64,000 bases of DNA. It comes from Fragilariopsis cylindrus CCMP1102 (lineage: Eukaryota; Bacillariophyta; Bacillariophyceae; Bacillariales; Bacillariaceae). Under the pieces are notes generated by a model, which made no database searches, had not been told where the DNA came from, and saw only the letters and a program-made list of their open reading frames with translations. Position numbers and translations under genes: made by a program. Positions within the stretch are counted from its first letter, which is position 1. Every line of letters starts with the position of its first letter. This document shows positions 1 through 9,765 of the stretch, in pieces. Location: positions 248,001 to 312,000 of the forward strand of contig FMBT01000319.1 in the NCBI GenBank assembly GCA_900095095.1, in the 5' to 3' direction.

Positions 1-987
1 TTTTGTGCTGGCTAGTAATGTCTTTGCTTGTATTAGTGTTGGTGGCGTGGGCAGCTAGAGATCCAGAATTCTGTCAGTATTTTACTATCTCTTTTAGTGA
101 GAGTAATTGACATAATTGCTAGTCCCAGAGAGGATGGTATAAAGTATAGGCTCCTTGCGATATGTAATATTAAATCATACAGTATAATATAGTACAATCA
201 TTCGCCCTGCAACGTATCATTACAACAGGCCCAACTTGTAGGATACAGCATCACAAATTAATACAATCATTCGCCCTACAAAACGTGTCGTTACGGCTAG
301 CACGACTTATAAGATATTACAAATCAATACAATTATATAACAAAGAAGAATTTTAGAAAAATATATTGTAACTAGCTGTTTGTCTTCAACTGTTTAATTT
401 TGATGGCATTACGATGTTGATGTATAACAAATGAATCTCACTCTACCGATTTAGGGCATTCTCATCCTCCAATATTTCAAATGATGACTAGTTTCAAATG
501 CCCTACTAAACCCTGACAAAAATAATTTTGATTGGTCTAAAAAAAGTATAGAATAATCCCTGTAGTTTATTTGAGTATCTTAGGATTCGAAAGAAACAAG
601 ATAGTATCTTACTCACTGCACACACAAAAGTTTAAGGTACACGTTAGTGTCGCACACATTAGTAATAAGTAACATTATAAAGTAAGCTCGTATCAAATTT
701 AGTAGTATGTATCATCTAATATAGAGTTATATCTACAGTAATCCTTGTTGAGAAATAATCCAATAGTTGTTGATAAGACAACGAAAACCTATAGAATCAC
801 CTAACTCAGTATAATCAACTGCAATAGCAATACTTCCACTCGACGAAATCTTGCTGATCGGATGTACAATATATTCCTGAGTGATTGTTCTACATAAACC
901 TCGACTATTCAGTATGGAAAACATTACACGGACGAAGACATTGAATACGATTCGTCGATTGAGTCGAGCCTCTCGATGACGAGGAGT
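1..987. other. Intergenic, no supported gene
   Basis: AT-rich sequence with many stops in all frames. The only open stretch, on the minus strand at 733-924, is 63 codons with no recognisable feature and is not called. A diverged tandem repeat sits at 183-330. Confidence 0.6.
183..330. repeat. Diverged tandem duplication, about 75 bp unit
   Basis: Two neighbouring blocks both begin with tacaatcattcgccct and both end in cacaaat/tacaaat followed by an AT-rich tail; the middle parts have diverged. It lies in non-coding DNA. A weaker resemblance (the words agcatcacaaa) is seen near 9427, so it may be a fragment of a dispersed repeat. Confidence 0.45.
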
Positions 988-3900
988 TTAATTGATGGAG
1001 GGAGAAAGAAGAGGATCGGTAGATTTTCTCTTTGAAAATGATTTCTTTGTGTTGCGTTTTTTAGTTACAGAGGAAGACACTGAGGGGGGCTTGATGTTGC
1101 TTTTGCTCGATTCGAAGCTGTTCTCTTGATAAGGAGATAATTCCCAATCAGACGTCAAAATGATTTCAGATGGAATTTTTCCTCTCTTGCTACCACTTTT
1201 ACGATCATTTTTACGATCAGCTTGCTCGACCTTCGCTTTACGATCGGTTGTTGTTGCTACTATTGGCACGACTGCTGTTACTTTTGCACTCGATGGTGAA
1301 TCTGTTCGATCCGAAGCTTGTTTCTTTGTTGCTGGTGCAATTGCAACCTTCACTTTTTGATTTCCTCCCTTCTTTTTACGACGAGATCGAAATTTCGATG
1401 CGGGAGGCGTAACCATCGTCTTCTTCTTTTTCTTCTTATTTTGGGTGTGTGAGGGACAATCTTTCTTATCCTTCGTCTCATTCTTGGATACTTTCTTCAC
1501 GCGCTTCGCCTTGGTCACCGGATGGTTATTCTCAACAGCACCGTTGTCGTCCTTTCGCTCACGCTTCGACCTTCGCGATCGAACCGAAGCCTTATCCACT
1601 CCACTTTGGCGAGATCCTTGAGTGAGACTCACTGCGCCTTCGAAAATAGTAGAAGAGGAAGAATTCGCAACCGTATCTTTTTTCTGAGAACGACCTGAGG
1701 ATTCTCTACTCGTAGATGTGTCCTCTAAGCGTCCTCTATCCAGAGATGCGTCCTCGAAGCGCCGCTTCTTTCGACGTTGTTGTTCACCTACGACCGGATC
1801 TATCGCAGCATCTCTCTTTTTTGGAGTTTCTTTTTCAGACGACGACGACGATGAAAAGTGCAACGATGACAACGATGCATTCAGGATGGGCTTGATGCTG
1901 TTGATCAATGTTCCTGTAAAGTTGGAAATCTTGGCACAACCTTCCTCTATAGAGACTTCCAATTTTTCTAAAAGGGTAGAAGCAGTCGCCGTCATTTTCT
2001 TCTCAATATCGTCATGCTTCTGATCGAGTTTCGATGTCGTTACTTCTAGAATTGCTACAGCCTTCTGGTTCAGCTTACCTTCGGCATCACTGGTCGCGGT
2101 TTCCACTTTTGATTGCATTTGTGTAAACAATTCAAGCTTCTTTTCTTCCAATTGCTTCTGGATCTCCATAACGAGACGATTTTCAATCTCTTCCATGTCT
2201 TGTTTCTTCCGTACCTCAAGACATTCGACTTCGCTTAGAAGGCGTTGACGTGTCCGTTCTACCGAAACTAGAGAGTCTGTAGTATTAGCACCTGCAGCAG
2301 TAGTATGCTGATGACTCGAGAAGCGTCCCGAAACGTCTCCGTCATTCGAACCAGTGGTGGTCGTTGGATCTACTTTCGTCTCTCTGGTAGAGTCAAGCAA
2401 AGCCAAATGCTTCTCATTCTCTTTACCTCGGTGTCCATGATGATGCTGGTTGGTATTACCAGTACTTCCTGTATCATGTAGGTTGTTATCGTTATCGACG
2501 TCCTTCTCATCCTTCTCCTCGTTGCGTCGTGATGTGTACGATTCTTGGTCGCGTTCCTCGGCCATGTTGCTTGATGCCATCGTCGCAGTAGTTATACCGA
2601 CACGATGTTCGTGGATCTGCTGCTGCTGCTGCTGCTGTTTTAAGTGTTGTTGTTGCTGTAGTAGCAACTCATGTTGGTGCTTCAGTTCAGACTCGAGAGG
2701 AGGATATGGGACGTTGCATCTTTTCCGAGGAGTTGCAGCCTTCGCGAAGGTAGGGTCCCGTAATAATGGAATGGGCGACGAACGTTGGTTATTGCGACAT
2801 TCTCTTGTCAACAATACGCGCGAATAGTTCGTCCCACTGCGTGTAAGCAGACTCCTCCCTCCAATGCCCCCTCGGTTGTTCAATGTCGCTATGTGCTGCT
2901 GCTGCTGCTGCTGCTGCTGTTTTCGTGCCTGGTGGTGGTCATATGTAGTGTTGGTCGCTACCTGGCGACCATTTCCACTGTGATGCGATCGTTGCGATCC
3001 ATTTGAAGACTTCGAAGTAGAATGAGATGCAGATGCAGAAGAAGCGTAAGAAGGACTATACGAACCTTGACTCGTAGAGTGTGTGCCACTGCCGCCATCA
3101 CTATGATCAACAGCGTTAGAAAAACGCGTTTTCTGTCTTTTCGTTTTCTTCTTCTTTTGCAAGGACGACTTGATTTGATAATCTCCCGACGACAAAGCAT
3201 TATTATTATTATTATTATGGATGCAGTTTGAGCTATTAGTTGTACCCATGTTACCACCATTATGAAAATCAAACGAAGGAACGTGATTTTTGTTTGGTTG
3301 ATATAAGTATCGTTGTTGATGTCCCGATGATGAGGCCGAAGAGTGACTTGTCATAGTCATCGATGCCGATGGTTGTCTCAGGGGGATACCGTCAACGAAG
3401 TTATTACCGTTGGTCACCGTCGACTGTGACTGTGAGTTCCCGAACGAAGAATCCATCGATAGCTGCGATATCTGGGACATTTCGTTGAAATTGTTACTAT
3501 TTTGCATTGGAGCAGGATGATGGTTGGGATTATTTGCGGCGGCAGCAGCAGCAGCAGCAGCAAGACCACCAGTCGATATTCGACATAGTGATGCCTGATT
3601 CGTTCTACTTCGAGTACTTCGAGCTACAGAACGAACTCCTTGATGATGAAATAAACTTTTGCGTTGGTGCTGATTGCTATTCATGGCGGACGACATACTT
3701 GAGTTTGACGCCGATCGCTGTTGTTGTTGTTGTTGTTGTTGTTGTTGTAGCTGTAGTAGCTGCTGTTGTGGCTGCTGCTGGCGGTTTTGCAGCTGCTGCT
3801 GGTGATGGTGATGGTGGTGATTGGAAGACGACGATCGATGGAACAAAGAAGGACTATTGGTCTTGCGATGCATAGATCCACCGGAGAGACTTAAGGACAT
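988..3900 (-). CDS. Large Ser/Gln-rich coiled-coil protein, unknown function
   Basis: No family is recognised. The open frame runs higher, to 4029, but the Met at 3900 (MSLSLSGGSMHRK) is preferred because the residues before it look like translated leader; this gives about 970 residues. In order: His and Gln runs, an Ala run, long Ser/Asn/Gln-rich low-complexity sequence, a charged helical segment in the middle (from ERTRQRLLSEVECLEVRKK, about residues 570-700) that should form a coiled coil, then a strongly basic Lys/Arg/Ser tail with many possible nuclear-localisation clusters. No membrane segment is seen. The composition suggests a nuclear scaffold or chromatin-associated protein, but this is inference from composition only. 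It is a single exon of nearly 3 kb with no frame break, which supports it being a real gene. Confidence 0.7.
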   Translation of the reverse strand: MSLSLSGGSMHRKTNSPSLFHRSSSSNHHHHHHQQQLQNRQQQPQQQLLQLQQQQQQQQQQRSASNSSMSSAMNSNQHQRKSLFHHQGVRSVARSTRSRTNQASLCRISTGGLAAAAAAAAANNPNHHPAPMQNSNNFNEMSQISQLSMDSSFGNSQSQSTVTNGNNFVDGIPLRQPSASMTMTSHSSASSSGHQQRYLYQPNKNHVPSFDFHNGGNMGTTNSSNCIHNNNNNNALSSGDYQIKSSLQKKKKTKRQKTRFSNAVDHSDGGSGTHSTSQGSYSPSYASSASASHSTSKSSNGSQRSHHSGNGRQVATNTTYDHHQARKQQQQQQQQHIATLNNRGGIGGRSLLTRSGTNYSRVLLTRECRNNQRSSPIPLLRDPTFAKAATPRKRCNVPYPPLESELKHQHELLLQQQQHLKQQQQQQQIHEHRVGITTATMASSNMAEERDQESYTSRRNEEKDEKDVDNDNNLHDTGSTGNTNQHHHGHRGKENEKHLALLDSTRETKVDPTTTTGSNDGDVSGRFSSHQHTTAAGANTTDSLVSVERTRQRLLSEVECLEVRKKQDMEEIENRLVMEIQKQLEEKKLELFTQMQSKVETATSDAEGKLNQKAVAILEVTTSKLDQKHDDIEKKMTATASTLLEKLEVSIEEGCAKISNFTGTLINSIKPILNASLSSLHFSSSSSSEKETPKKRDAAIDPVVGEQQRRKKRRFEDASLDRGRLEDTSTSRESSGRSQKKDTVANSSSSTIFEGAVSLTQGSRQSGVDKASVRSRRSKRERKDDNGAVENNHPVTKAKRVKKVSKNETKDKKDCPSHTQNKKKKKKTMVTPPASKFRSRRKKKGGNQKVKVAIAPATKKQASDRTDSPSSAKVTAVVPIVATTTDRKAKVEQADRKNDRKSGSKRGKIPSEIILTSDWELSPYQENSFESSKSNIKPPSVSSSVTKKRNTKKSFSKRKSTDPLLSPSIN

Positions 3901-4287
3901 GACAATATGATAGATAGATATCAAACCTATTTTGTTAAAGATAACAAAGTATAGTAAAAGGGAAACGTGTGAAAGCTTTACTTCAAGTTCCAGTTCAATG
4001 CTAGAAATATTGTGTGCAATCAAACGCAATGGTGGATGGATTTGAATAGTAGCTGTCGTTGCTTCTCAAGGCGAAAGTAGCGTGCTTTTTTTGAAAATAT
4101 TAATGCGATTGTCGATCGAGACGAGCAAACTTTTTTTCTTCCAACATTATTGATGTTCGATTTGAGTGAGTCGCACTTACAGATCAACGACGTGTTTGAA
4201 AAAATTAGGACTAAATCATGCTTCCCTATGTATTGAGTATTGGCGAAAAGAGAAGAGAGAATTATTTATTATATCATAACAAGGTTA
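3901..4287. promoter_or_regulatory. Divergent intergenic region
   Basis: About 390 bases lie between two genes that are read away from each other, so it should hold both promoters and 5' leaders. It contains T-rich and A-rich tracts but no core promoter motif that can be named with confidence. Confidence 0.35.
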
Positions 4288-5850
4288 ATGAAGAATCAAA
4301 ACATTGTATACCTGCCGAAACTCCTCTTCTCTATCTTAATCACATGCATCATCATGCATAGAAATTGGTCCTGCGGATCAATCGATCACTGCGAGAACAC
4401 CATGGTCGACGGTGACTCCTCTGTACCTACTGAGATATTATCGATCTTTATGCCGAGACTAAAGGAAATGCTTTCAAGGGTCAATGAATTGTCCCCTAAA
4501 GTACCCTTTGAAGAGAATGACGGGATTGCTGTTGGGAAACTGATATTAGAATCGATGTATACGAAGGGGAGGGTATATCACTCAATGAATCATGTTTTCA
4601 ACATCATACAGAACTGTACGATACACAATCATCCTCTATTGGTTCTAGCAACACTCTTCCACGATATCATCTACTACTCAGTTGACAAGACTTTCAAAAC
4701 TTCACAGCTCGAATTGTTCGATGGTGTCCTTGTTTTTGAGGATGACAACGACAATGATACCAACACAAATAATTGCAACGGCAACACCGACACCGACAAG
4801 CATGGACGACAACTACATCAACCGCTGATGTTGTCAACCGAGGCTGAGAAAGATCCTCTAATTTATATGGTAATGCGATTATTTGATATGAAGTCTGGTG
4901 TGCCGTTGCCAACATCAGGAACAAACGAATTCTTGTCAGCTGTAATCGGTGTACGTGTCTTATCGACATGGTTGTCTTTACCACAACTGATGCAAATAAC
5001 GGTACAAATCGAGGGGACGATTCCGTTCCGACCCGTCACTCCAGATGGCACGGCCATGGATCGGCTCTACGATCGTTTGATTAAAGTAGCAACCGACCAA
5101 TCCGAAGATTGGTTAACGGAATCGATACACTTAGCAGCTACCATGGCCAATTCTGATTTGTGCTCTTTTGATACGTCCGATCGCGACTTCTTCCTAGATT
5201 CCAATTGGAGTCTCATTCCAGAATTTCGTCCTACGATGTTGGATGAAAATTGTTCCCTCCGAGAATATTACGACGAATTCCTTGCATTGGAGGGGAAAAC
5301 TAAGTTCTTGCACTCAGTCGTACCTAATATCTTTCAAGTCTTTCGGAACGTACCGTCCGACGAAGAACTTGCTGATAAGCAGGCTAAGACCCGCATGAAT
5401 TTGAATTTAGCAAATGACTACGGACAAGTTCGAAGGCTTCAACTTTTCGTTCTAATGGAATTTGTCACGATTGTTGGGGAAGATCCAGACACGATCAGTG
5501 GACGGCCCTTTTTAAGTATGGAAATACCACAATCACAATTTAGCAGAAACGACAAAGACCAAAACCAAGATGAAATTCGCGAATTGTTATTCCTTGGTAG
5601 AAAGACTGGCTTTCCGTGGGATCCAGCAAGGTGCTTACTTGGGGCATATTTATATGATAAGCTTGGGAAAAGGGGTGTTGATAGGGCAGTGGAGGTTGGG
5701 AAAAATGGTACACCTGGAGGAGGCGACCTTCTAATGCACCTCCCTAAGGAGGTCGTTGCCACTGTTGCATCTAGTTTGGGAGGCGTTTTGCCAAACCGGG
5801 CTGAAGCATTTTTGGAAATACCCAACAAGCTGGGTAAAATTTTAAATTAA
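4288..5850 (+). CDS. HD-type hydrolase-like protein with signal peptide or anchor
   Basis: The start is set at the ATG at 4288; the longer open frame begins with TTG and is unlikely in a eukaryote. The first ~30 residues (MKNQNIVYLPKLLFSILITC...) are hydrophobic and fit a signal peptide or anchor. Residues about 92-130 hold RVYHSMNHV followed by LATLFHDIIYY, a His-rich stretch then a His-Asp pair, as in the bacterial predicted metal-dependent HD phosphohydrolases (COG4339 type). A later NSDL (about residue 288) could supply the last metal-binding Asp. An Asn/Asp/Thr-rich insert lies just after the HD pair. The C-terminal ~150 residues are not recognised. HD proteins usually hydrolyse phosphate esters of nucleotides; the substrate here cannot be told. 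About 520 residues, single exon, frame intact. Fold assignment is by motif only. Confidence 0.6.
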   Translation: MKNQNIVYLPKLLFSILITCIIMHRNWSCGSIDHCENTMVDGDSSVPTEILSIFMPRLKEMLSRVNELSPKVPFEENDGIAVGKLILESMYTKGRVYHSMNHVFNIIQNCTIHNHPLLVLATLFHDIIYYSVDKTFKTSQLELFDGVLVFEDDNDNDTNTNNCNGNTDTDKHGRQLHQPLMLSTEAEKDPLIYMVMRLFDMKSGVPLPTSGTNEFLSAVIGVRVLSTWLSLPQLMQITVQIEGTIPFRPVTPDGTAMDRLYDRLIKVATDQSEDWLTESIHLAATMANSDLCSFDTSDRDFFLDSNWSLIPEFRPTMLDENCSLREYYDEFLALEGKTKFLHSVVPNIFQVFRNVPSDEELADKQAKTRMNLNLANDYGQVRRLQLFVLMEFVTIVGEDPDTISGRPFLSMEIPQSQFSRNDKDQNQDEIRELLFLGRKTGFPWDPARCLLGAYLYDKLGKRGVDRAVEVGKNGTPGGGDLLMHLPKEVVATVASSLGGVLPNRAEAFLEIPNKLGKILN

Positions 5851-6192
5851 ATGACATGTTATTTCAATTACAACAATTAATTTTTACACGATACATCCTC
5901 TGTAACTTGAATTTCGCATTTTTAGTATACTATGGTGAAAATTTGCCAAGCGCAATTGCTTTCGTCATACTAGTATCAACTAGTCAGTTCTAATATGAAT
6001 TAATAAATAATTATTAGAATCGATTAAAATACTTTCATTTAAAGAAGTTGTTTTCTATAATTTACATAGCAGGATATATGGTGCTTGGTGCTTGGTAGTC
6101 AGCACCTCTAAAGAGAGACAAAGTGAGTACAGCTACTACCTGTAGTAGGTAGTATCTTATTACGAGGATGTTTCTGTGTGTTTTTATCTTTT
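5851..6192. other. Convergent 3' spacer
   Basis: AT-rich sequence between two genes that converge. It must contain both 3' untranslated regions and polyadenylation sites. No other feature is seen apart from the short direct repeat ggtgcttggtgcttggtag near 6079. Confidence 0.4.
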
Positions 6193-7083
6193 TTAACACA
6201 TTGTAGGAGCGCCACCATGGACAATACTGAAGAATTCGGCCCTAGATTTAGGATCTTTTTGGAAACATCCTCGAACTGAAGATGTTGCTGTTGATGTGCC
6301 AACCTTTTCTACACCCCTCATAACCATGCACATATGTGAACATTCGATAAGAACCGCCACTCCAAGAGGATCAACAGCATCGACTATTGCATCTGCAATT
6401 TGACTTGTGAGACGTTCCTGAACTTGTAACCGCCTTGCAAAGACTTCAGCAATCCGTGCTAACTTGGACAAGCCAATGACCTTGCCATTGGGAATGTATC
6501 CAATATGAACGCGTCCTGTAAAAGGGACCATATGATGTTCACAGAGAGAACTAATACTAATATTCTTAACTACCACCATCTCGTCATGATCTTCACTAAA
6601 GATGGCACCGTTTGTTACCTCCTCCGCAGTTTGACAATAACCTTTGGTCATAAACAGCAACGCCTTGGCCCATCTCGAAGGTGTCTTAACCAGACCTTCT
6701 CTTTCTGGATCTTCTCCAACACATTCTAGAATCGTCTGACATGCGCCTTGCATTTTTGCCATCCGTTCTTCTTCCGTTAGACGGGGTTTCTTATTCTCCT
6801 CTGAGACACTAGAAAGATCCCCGCCGGTTACGATCGAAGAGGCCGTAGATGTTGACGACGAGGGAACGTCACCATCACGAGTACGTTTCTTGCTTGCTAA
6901 TTCTTTGCTACTTCGTCTATGCATCATTCTCGTCCTTGTTGCTTCACAAATCGAACATATGCAAACCTTACCACTTGCCAGGATGCACGCACTACTTGTA
7001 ACATCAATATCCGATGGCACGGTCGGTGCTGCTGCAATCGATTCTTTGTCTGATACAACCGTCATCGAGTTTTCACCTGCCAT
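6193..7083 (-). CDS. GCH1: GTP cyclohydrolase I
   Basis: Converts GTP to 7,8-dihydroneopterin triphosphate and formate, the first step of folate and pterin synthesis. The catalytic domain covers about residues 110-296. Family marks are GEDPEREGL, the zinc site in [10 protein letters not shown] (Cys and His), [27 protein letters not shown], and the third zinc ligand Cys in [11 protein letters not shown], ending with RAEFFSI. All expected metal and GTP-binding stretches are present and the frame is clean. The first ~105 residues are a Ser/Thr-rich extension with a basic patch (KKRTRDG) and no clear targeting peptide; in eukaryotes this part is variable and often regulatory. Single exon, 296 residues. 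Confidence 0.95.
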   Translation of the reverse strand: MAGENSMTVVSDKESIAAAPTVPSDIDVTSSACILASGKVCICSICEATRTRMMHRRSSKELASKKRTRDGDVPSSSTSTASSIVTGGDLSSVSEENKKPRLTEEERMAKMQGACQTILECVGEDPEREGLVKTPSRWAKALLFMTKGYCQTAEEVTNGAIFSEDHDEMVVVKNISISSLCEHHMVPFTGRVHIGYIPNGKVIGLSKLARIAEVFARRLQVQERLTSQIADAIVDAVDPLGVAVLIECSHMCMVMRGVEKVGTSTATSSVRGCFQKDPKSRAEFFSIVHGGAPTMC

Positions 7084-7610
7084 CGTACTAGTAAGAAAAG
7101 TTTATGCTGTTATTGTGCGCAAACAGTCAAATAGTCTTCGTTTGTGAAATAGAATGTCAAAAATTCGATGCTGAAGGAAGAACGTGTTTCCCCTCCTCTT
7201 CACCACTTCACCACGAATGCTTGATATGATGCTGGAAACGCGAATACGATGTGTCAAATCGAAATTCACGTTCTTTAGTAGTTTTATGGAATGGAATTTA
7301 AAAAAAATGATTTGTTGGCACGTTTTTTGTGGTGAATGACGAACAGCGTATCCCCCCTTTGATTTGAGGGAAAATTAGGCCTATCATTTTTGTTGTGGAT
7401 GAAACAGCGCACCCCTTTTGATTTAGAGAAAAGTCGTTCGTTTTGAATCGCTCAATAACGAATTACTGTTGTGTCTCTTCCAATCCATACCTTCATAAAA
7501 CAGTTTCACTCCCATCGTGATTACAAGTAGCAGGGGTGTAACAGACCCCGAGACCCCGTCTCTTATTAATTCACAACAAAGATAACACAAAAATTCAAAT
7601 AGATCTGAAG
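7084..7610. promoter_or_regulatory. Divergent intergenic region with tandem repeat
   Basis: Between GCH1 and a plus-strand gene reading away from it. It holds the promoters of both and a diverged tandem repeat at 7318-7434. No motif is confidently assigned. Confidence 0.35.
7318..7434. repeat. Diverged tandem repeat, about 60 bp unit
   Basis: Two adjacent copies share tttttgtggtgaatga / ttttgttgtggatga, then acagcgtatcccccctttg / acagcgcaccccttttg, then atttgagggaaaa / atttagagaaaa. It lies upstream of the gene at 7611 in non-coding DNA and could be a local duplication in the promoter or 5' leader. Confidence 0.5.
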
Positions 7611-9236
7611 ATGAGGTATATAAAACGAATTCTGGAGGTATTTTTGCCGAGGACTCACATTCCAATCTTATTCATTCTTGTGATATACAGCTTAATAGCA
7701 ATCGTGGTTATGACAGTAGCTCGTTGTTCATTGTCTCAACAACAAGAGAAAGATGAGATCTTGGAACCACTGCTGGTACAAGTAGTCGATAATGAAGCCA
7801 AAGCAATCACCTCTGACAATGTTAGCTCTAGTTCTAGTTCTATCTTTCAGAATCTTGCCCAGCTTGAAAGCAAGTCGGCAGTCATTACGGCAGGTGAAGA
7901 ATCGCACTATCCACAGGTGTTCTATCGTGGCAATACGGCTGACTGTGGAATACGTTTTGACTTCAATCATGACAAAATGATTTCCTCCAACTTTCCACTC
8001 AAAGCAGCGCTGGCAATTACTGAATGGACCAGACTTCCTATGTCCGCCGATGGTGCAGCAGCAGGGCCATTGATTGACTGTACACCATCCATGGTAATGA
8101 GTAATAAATGTGATGTGAATAAAAAATTCCATGAATTAGAGGCTGTGAAAGCATTACGTGAAGGGAAGGCATTTCAATTCTTCCTCCCCATACAACCTCC
8201 TGAGAAATCCAATGCTGTTGTTGCTAGCCGAGCAAGAATGTCCAGTTCCACTGGTGTAGTCTTCCTTGACGAAAATCACCTCGCTGTTGCATCCTATGGG
8301 ATGCAAAAGGTCTACCTTTATGAATACCACCTCCAAACATCGGATTCAGAGATGTCATATGCTCGTCTATTGGATTCTGTTGATGCAACTGGAAATCCAG
8401 ACTTAATGGATGTTGACCTTGAAAGAAAATTATTAGTGGTATCTCAATTGAAGATGGGATCGCAATTTTTGTTCAAATATGATCTAGAAATGGGCACCCT
8501 TTCTCAATATAAGGAAGTAGAAGCATTCGGACCTGCTGTCCTAGATCAGTGGTGTCATGAGGCTGCATTCTACCCTTCCACCACCTCATCAGTTATCGCT
8601 GCTTCATCTAGTAAGAAGTGGGATAGTGATACTCTGATGGTAAGTCTCTTTGACTATGAGAGAGAGGTAGTGATTGCTCAATTCATGATGCAATCACATA
8701 AGATGACTAAGGGGTACAAAGCACAGGGTATTCGTTTCATTGACAAGAGGCATTTCATTGCAGATCTTACCAGACAACATGTGGATGCATATGAGAAGGA
8801 ACTAATGTGCCAGAAGATAAGAAACATCCCTAAGAATGATGATAAACAGAATCGTATGGCGTTATTTCGATTAAATTTTTCTGTTGATGACATCGTGTCA
8901 GGAAAGGTAGACAGACCTGTGTCATCTGGAGACTTCACTGTCATGGGTGTGTATGACATGGGCATTGGAGCGTTTGATGGTATTGCATATAAAGATGGCA
9001 TTGCTATGGTGGCAGATCAGTTGAATGATCGAGTGTTAGTCTTCAAAGTAGATGTCAATGCAGACAAGCCAATAAGCTTTGTGGCAGAACATCATGGGTA
9101 CATCATGCCACATGGCGTGGCTATCTCGGCGATGAGGAATCATTTAGCTGTGACTGCTTATGGAGATAATTCTGTCATTGTGCAGCCCATTCCAGGTATG
9201 ATACAGAATGTTGAGATGACGACTGAAATTCAGTAA
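7611..9236 (+). CDS. Membrane-anchored beta-propeller-like protein, unknown function
   Basis: 541 residues. Residues about 16-40 are strongly hydrophobic (HIPILFILVIYSLIAIVVM), fitting a signal anchor with the rest in the secretory lumen or outside the cell. The body shows repeated beta-strand blocks such as VVFLDENHLAVASYG, GIRFIDKRHFIADL and GVAISAMRNHLAVTAYG, spaced like the blades of an NHL/SMP-30-type propeller, with PHGVA near the end resembling the blade-joining turn of these folds. Several Cys residues in the N-terminal third (DCGIRF, IDCTPS, KCDVN) could form disulfides. No catalytic residues are identified, so a binding role is as likely as an enzymatic one. Single exon, frame intact, start ATG clear. 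Exact family not recognised. Confidence 0.6.
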   Translation: MRYIKRILEVFLPRTHIPILFILVIYSLIAIVVMTVARCSLSQQQEKDEILEPLLVQVVDNEAKAITSDNVSSSSSSIFQNLAQLESKSAVITAGEESHYPQVFYRGNTADCGIRFDFNHDKMISSNFPLKAALAITEWTRLPMSADGAAAGPLIDCTPSMVMSNKCDVNKKFHELEAVKALREGKAFQFFLPIQPPEKSNAVVASRARMSSSTGVVFLDENHLAVASYGMQKVYLYEYHLQTSDSEMSYARLLDSVDATGNPDLMDVDLERKLLVVSQLKMGSQFLFKYDLEMGTLSQYKEVEAFGPAVLDQWCHEAAFYPSTTSSVIAASSSKKWDSDTLMVSLFDYEREVVIAQFMMQSHKMTKGYKAQGIRFIDKRHFIADLTRQHVDAYEKELMCQKIRNIPKNDDKQNRMALFRLNFSVDDIVSGKVDRPVSSGDFTVMGVYDMGIGAFDGIAYKDGIAMVADQLNDRVLVFKVDVNADKPISFVAEHHGYIMPHGVAISAMRNHLAVTAYGDNSVIVQPIPGMIQNVEMTTEIQ

Positions 9237-9765
9237 TACCTAGACGACCTTAGCAAATGGGATGGACTATGGACTTCAGCATTTACGTCATTTTGGTGCG
9301 GTTAATTTTCACTTTCAAAAACACCAAAATAACGACCGCTTTTTGAGACATCGTGACATCAAGCAGCATCAAGCACACACATCGCACACAACAGTATCGA
9401 TTAGGCCTATAACGTACGGAGGACAGAGCATCACAAAAGTATAACAAGTAACAAGGATATAAATTTTATATTAGAATGTTTGAATGAATCAATCTTATCA
9501 CTATAAAATTTCCAACAGATTGCTACTAGAAAAGCTCACTTAGACAGAATGCTTATGACAGCTCCAATCACACAGTAATAATGGACACCGCAGCTTCGAT
9601 GAGCACGGTAAAATCTCTTTCTGGAAAACTGCAAGGTTTGTAAGAAAGTCGTTATACATAATTAAATTAAGAAATATATATACCAGTTTATACATATACT
9701 GAAGTACAAACGAAATAGAGGCTTTCTGAACCAAACTAGCTGATTTCCGTTTTAATTCTAATATT
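9237..9765. other. Convergent spacer, no gene seen
   Basis: AT-rich 3' spacer between converging genes. A short open frame at 9540-9893 on the minus strand overlaps the end of the oxygenase gene in another frame and has no coding character. Confidence 0.4.

Noticed and set aside
2450-3875. Several plus-strand open frames of 70-125 codons rich in Cys, Val or Leu
   Set aside because: They are translations of the repeat-rich minus-strand gene at 988-3900 in other frames and have no independent coding character.
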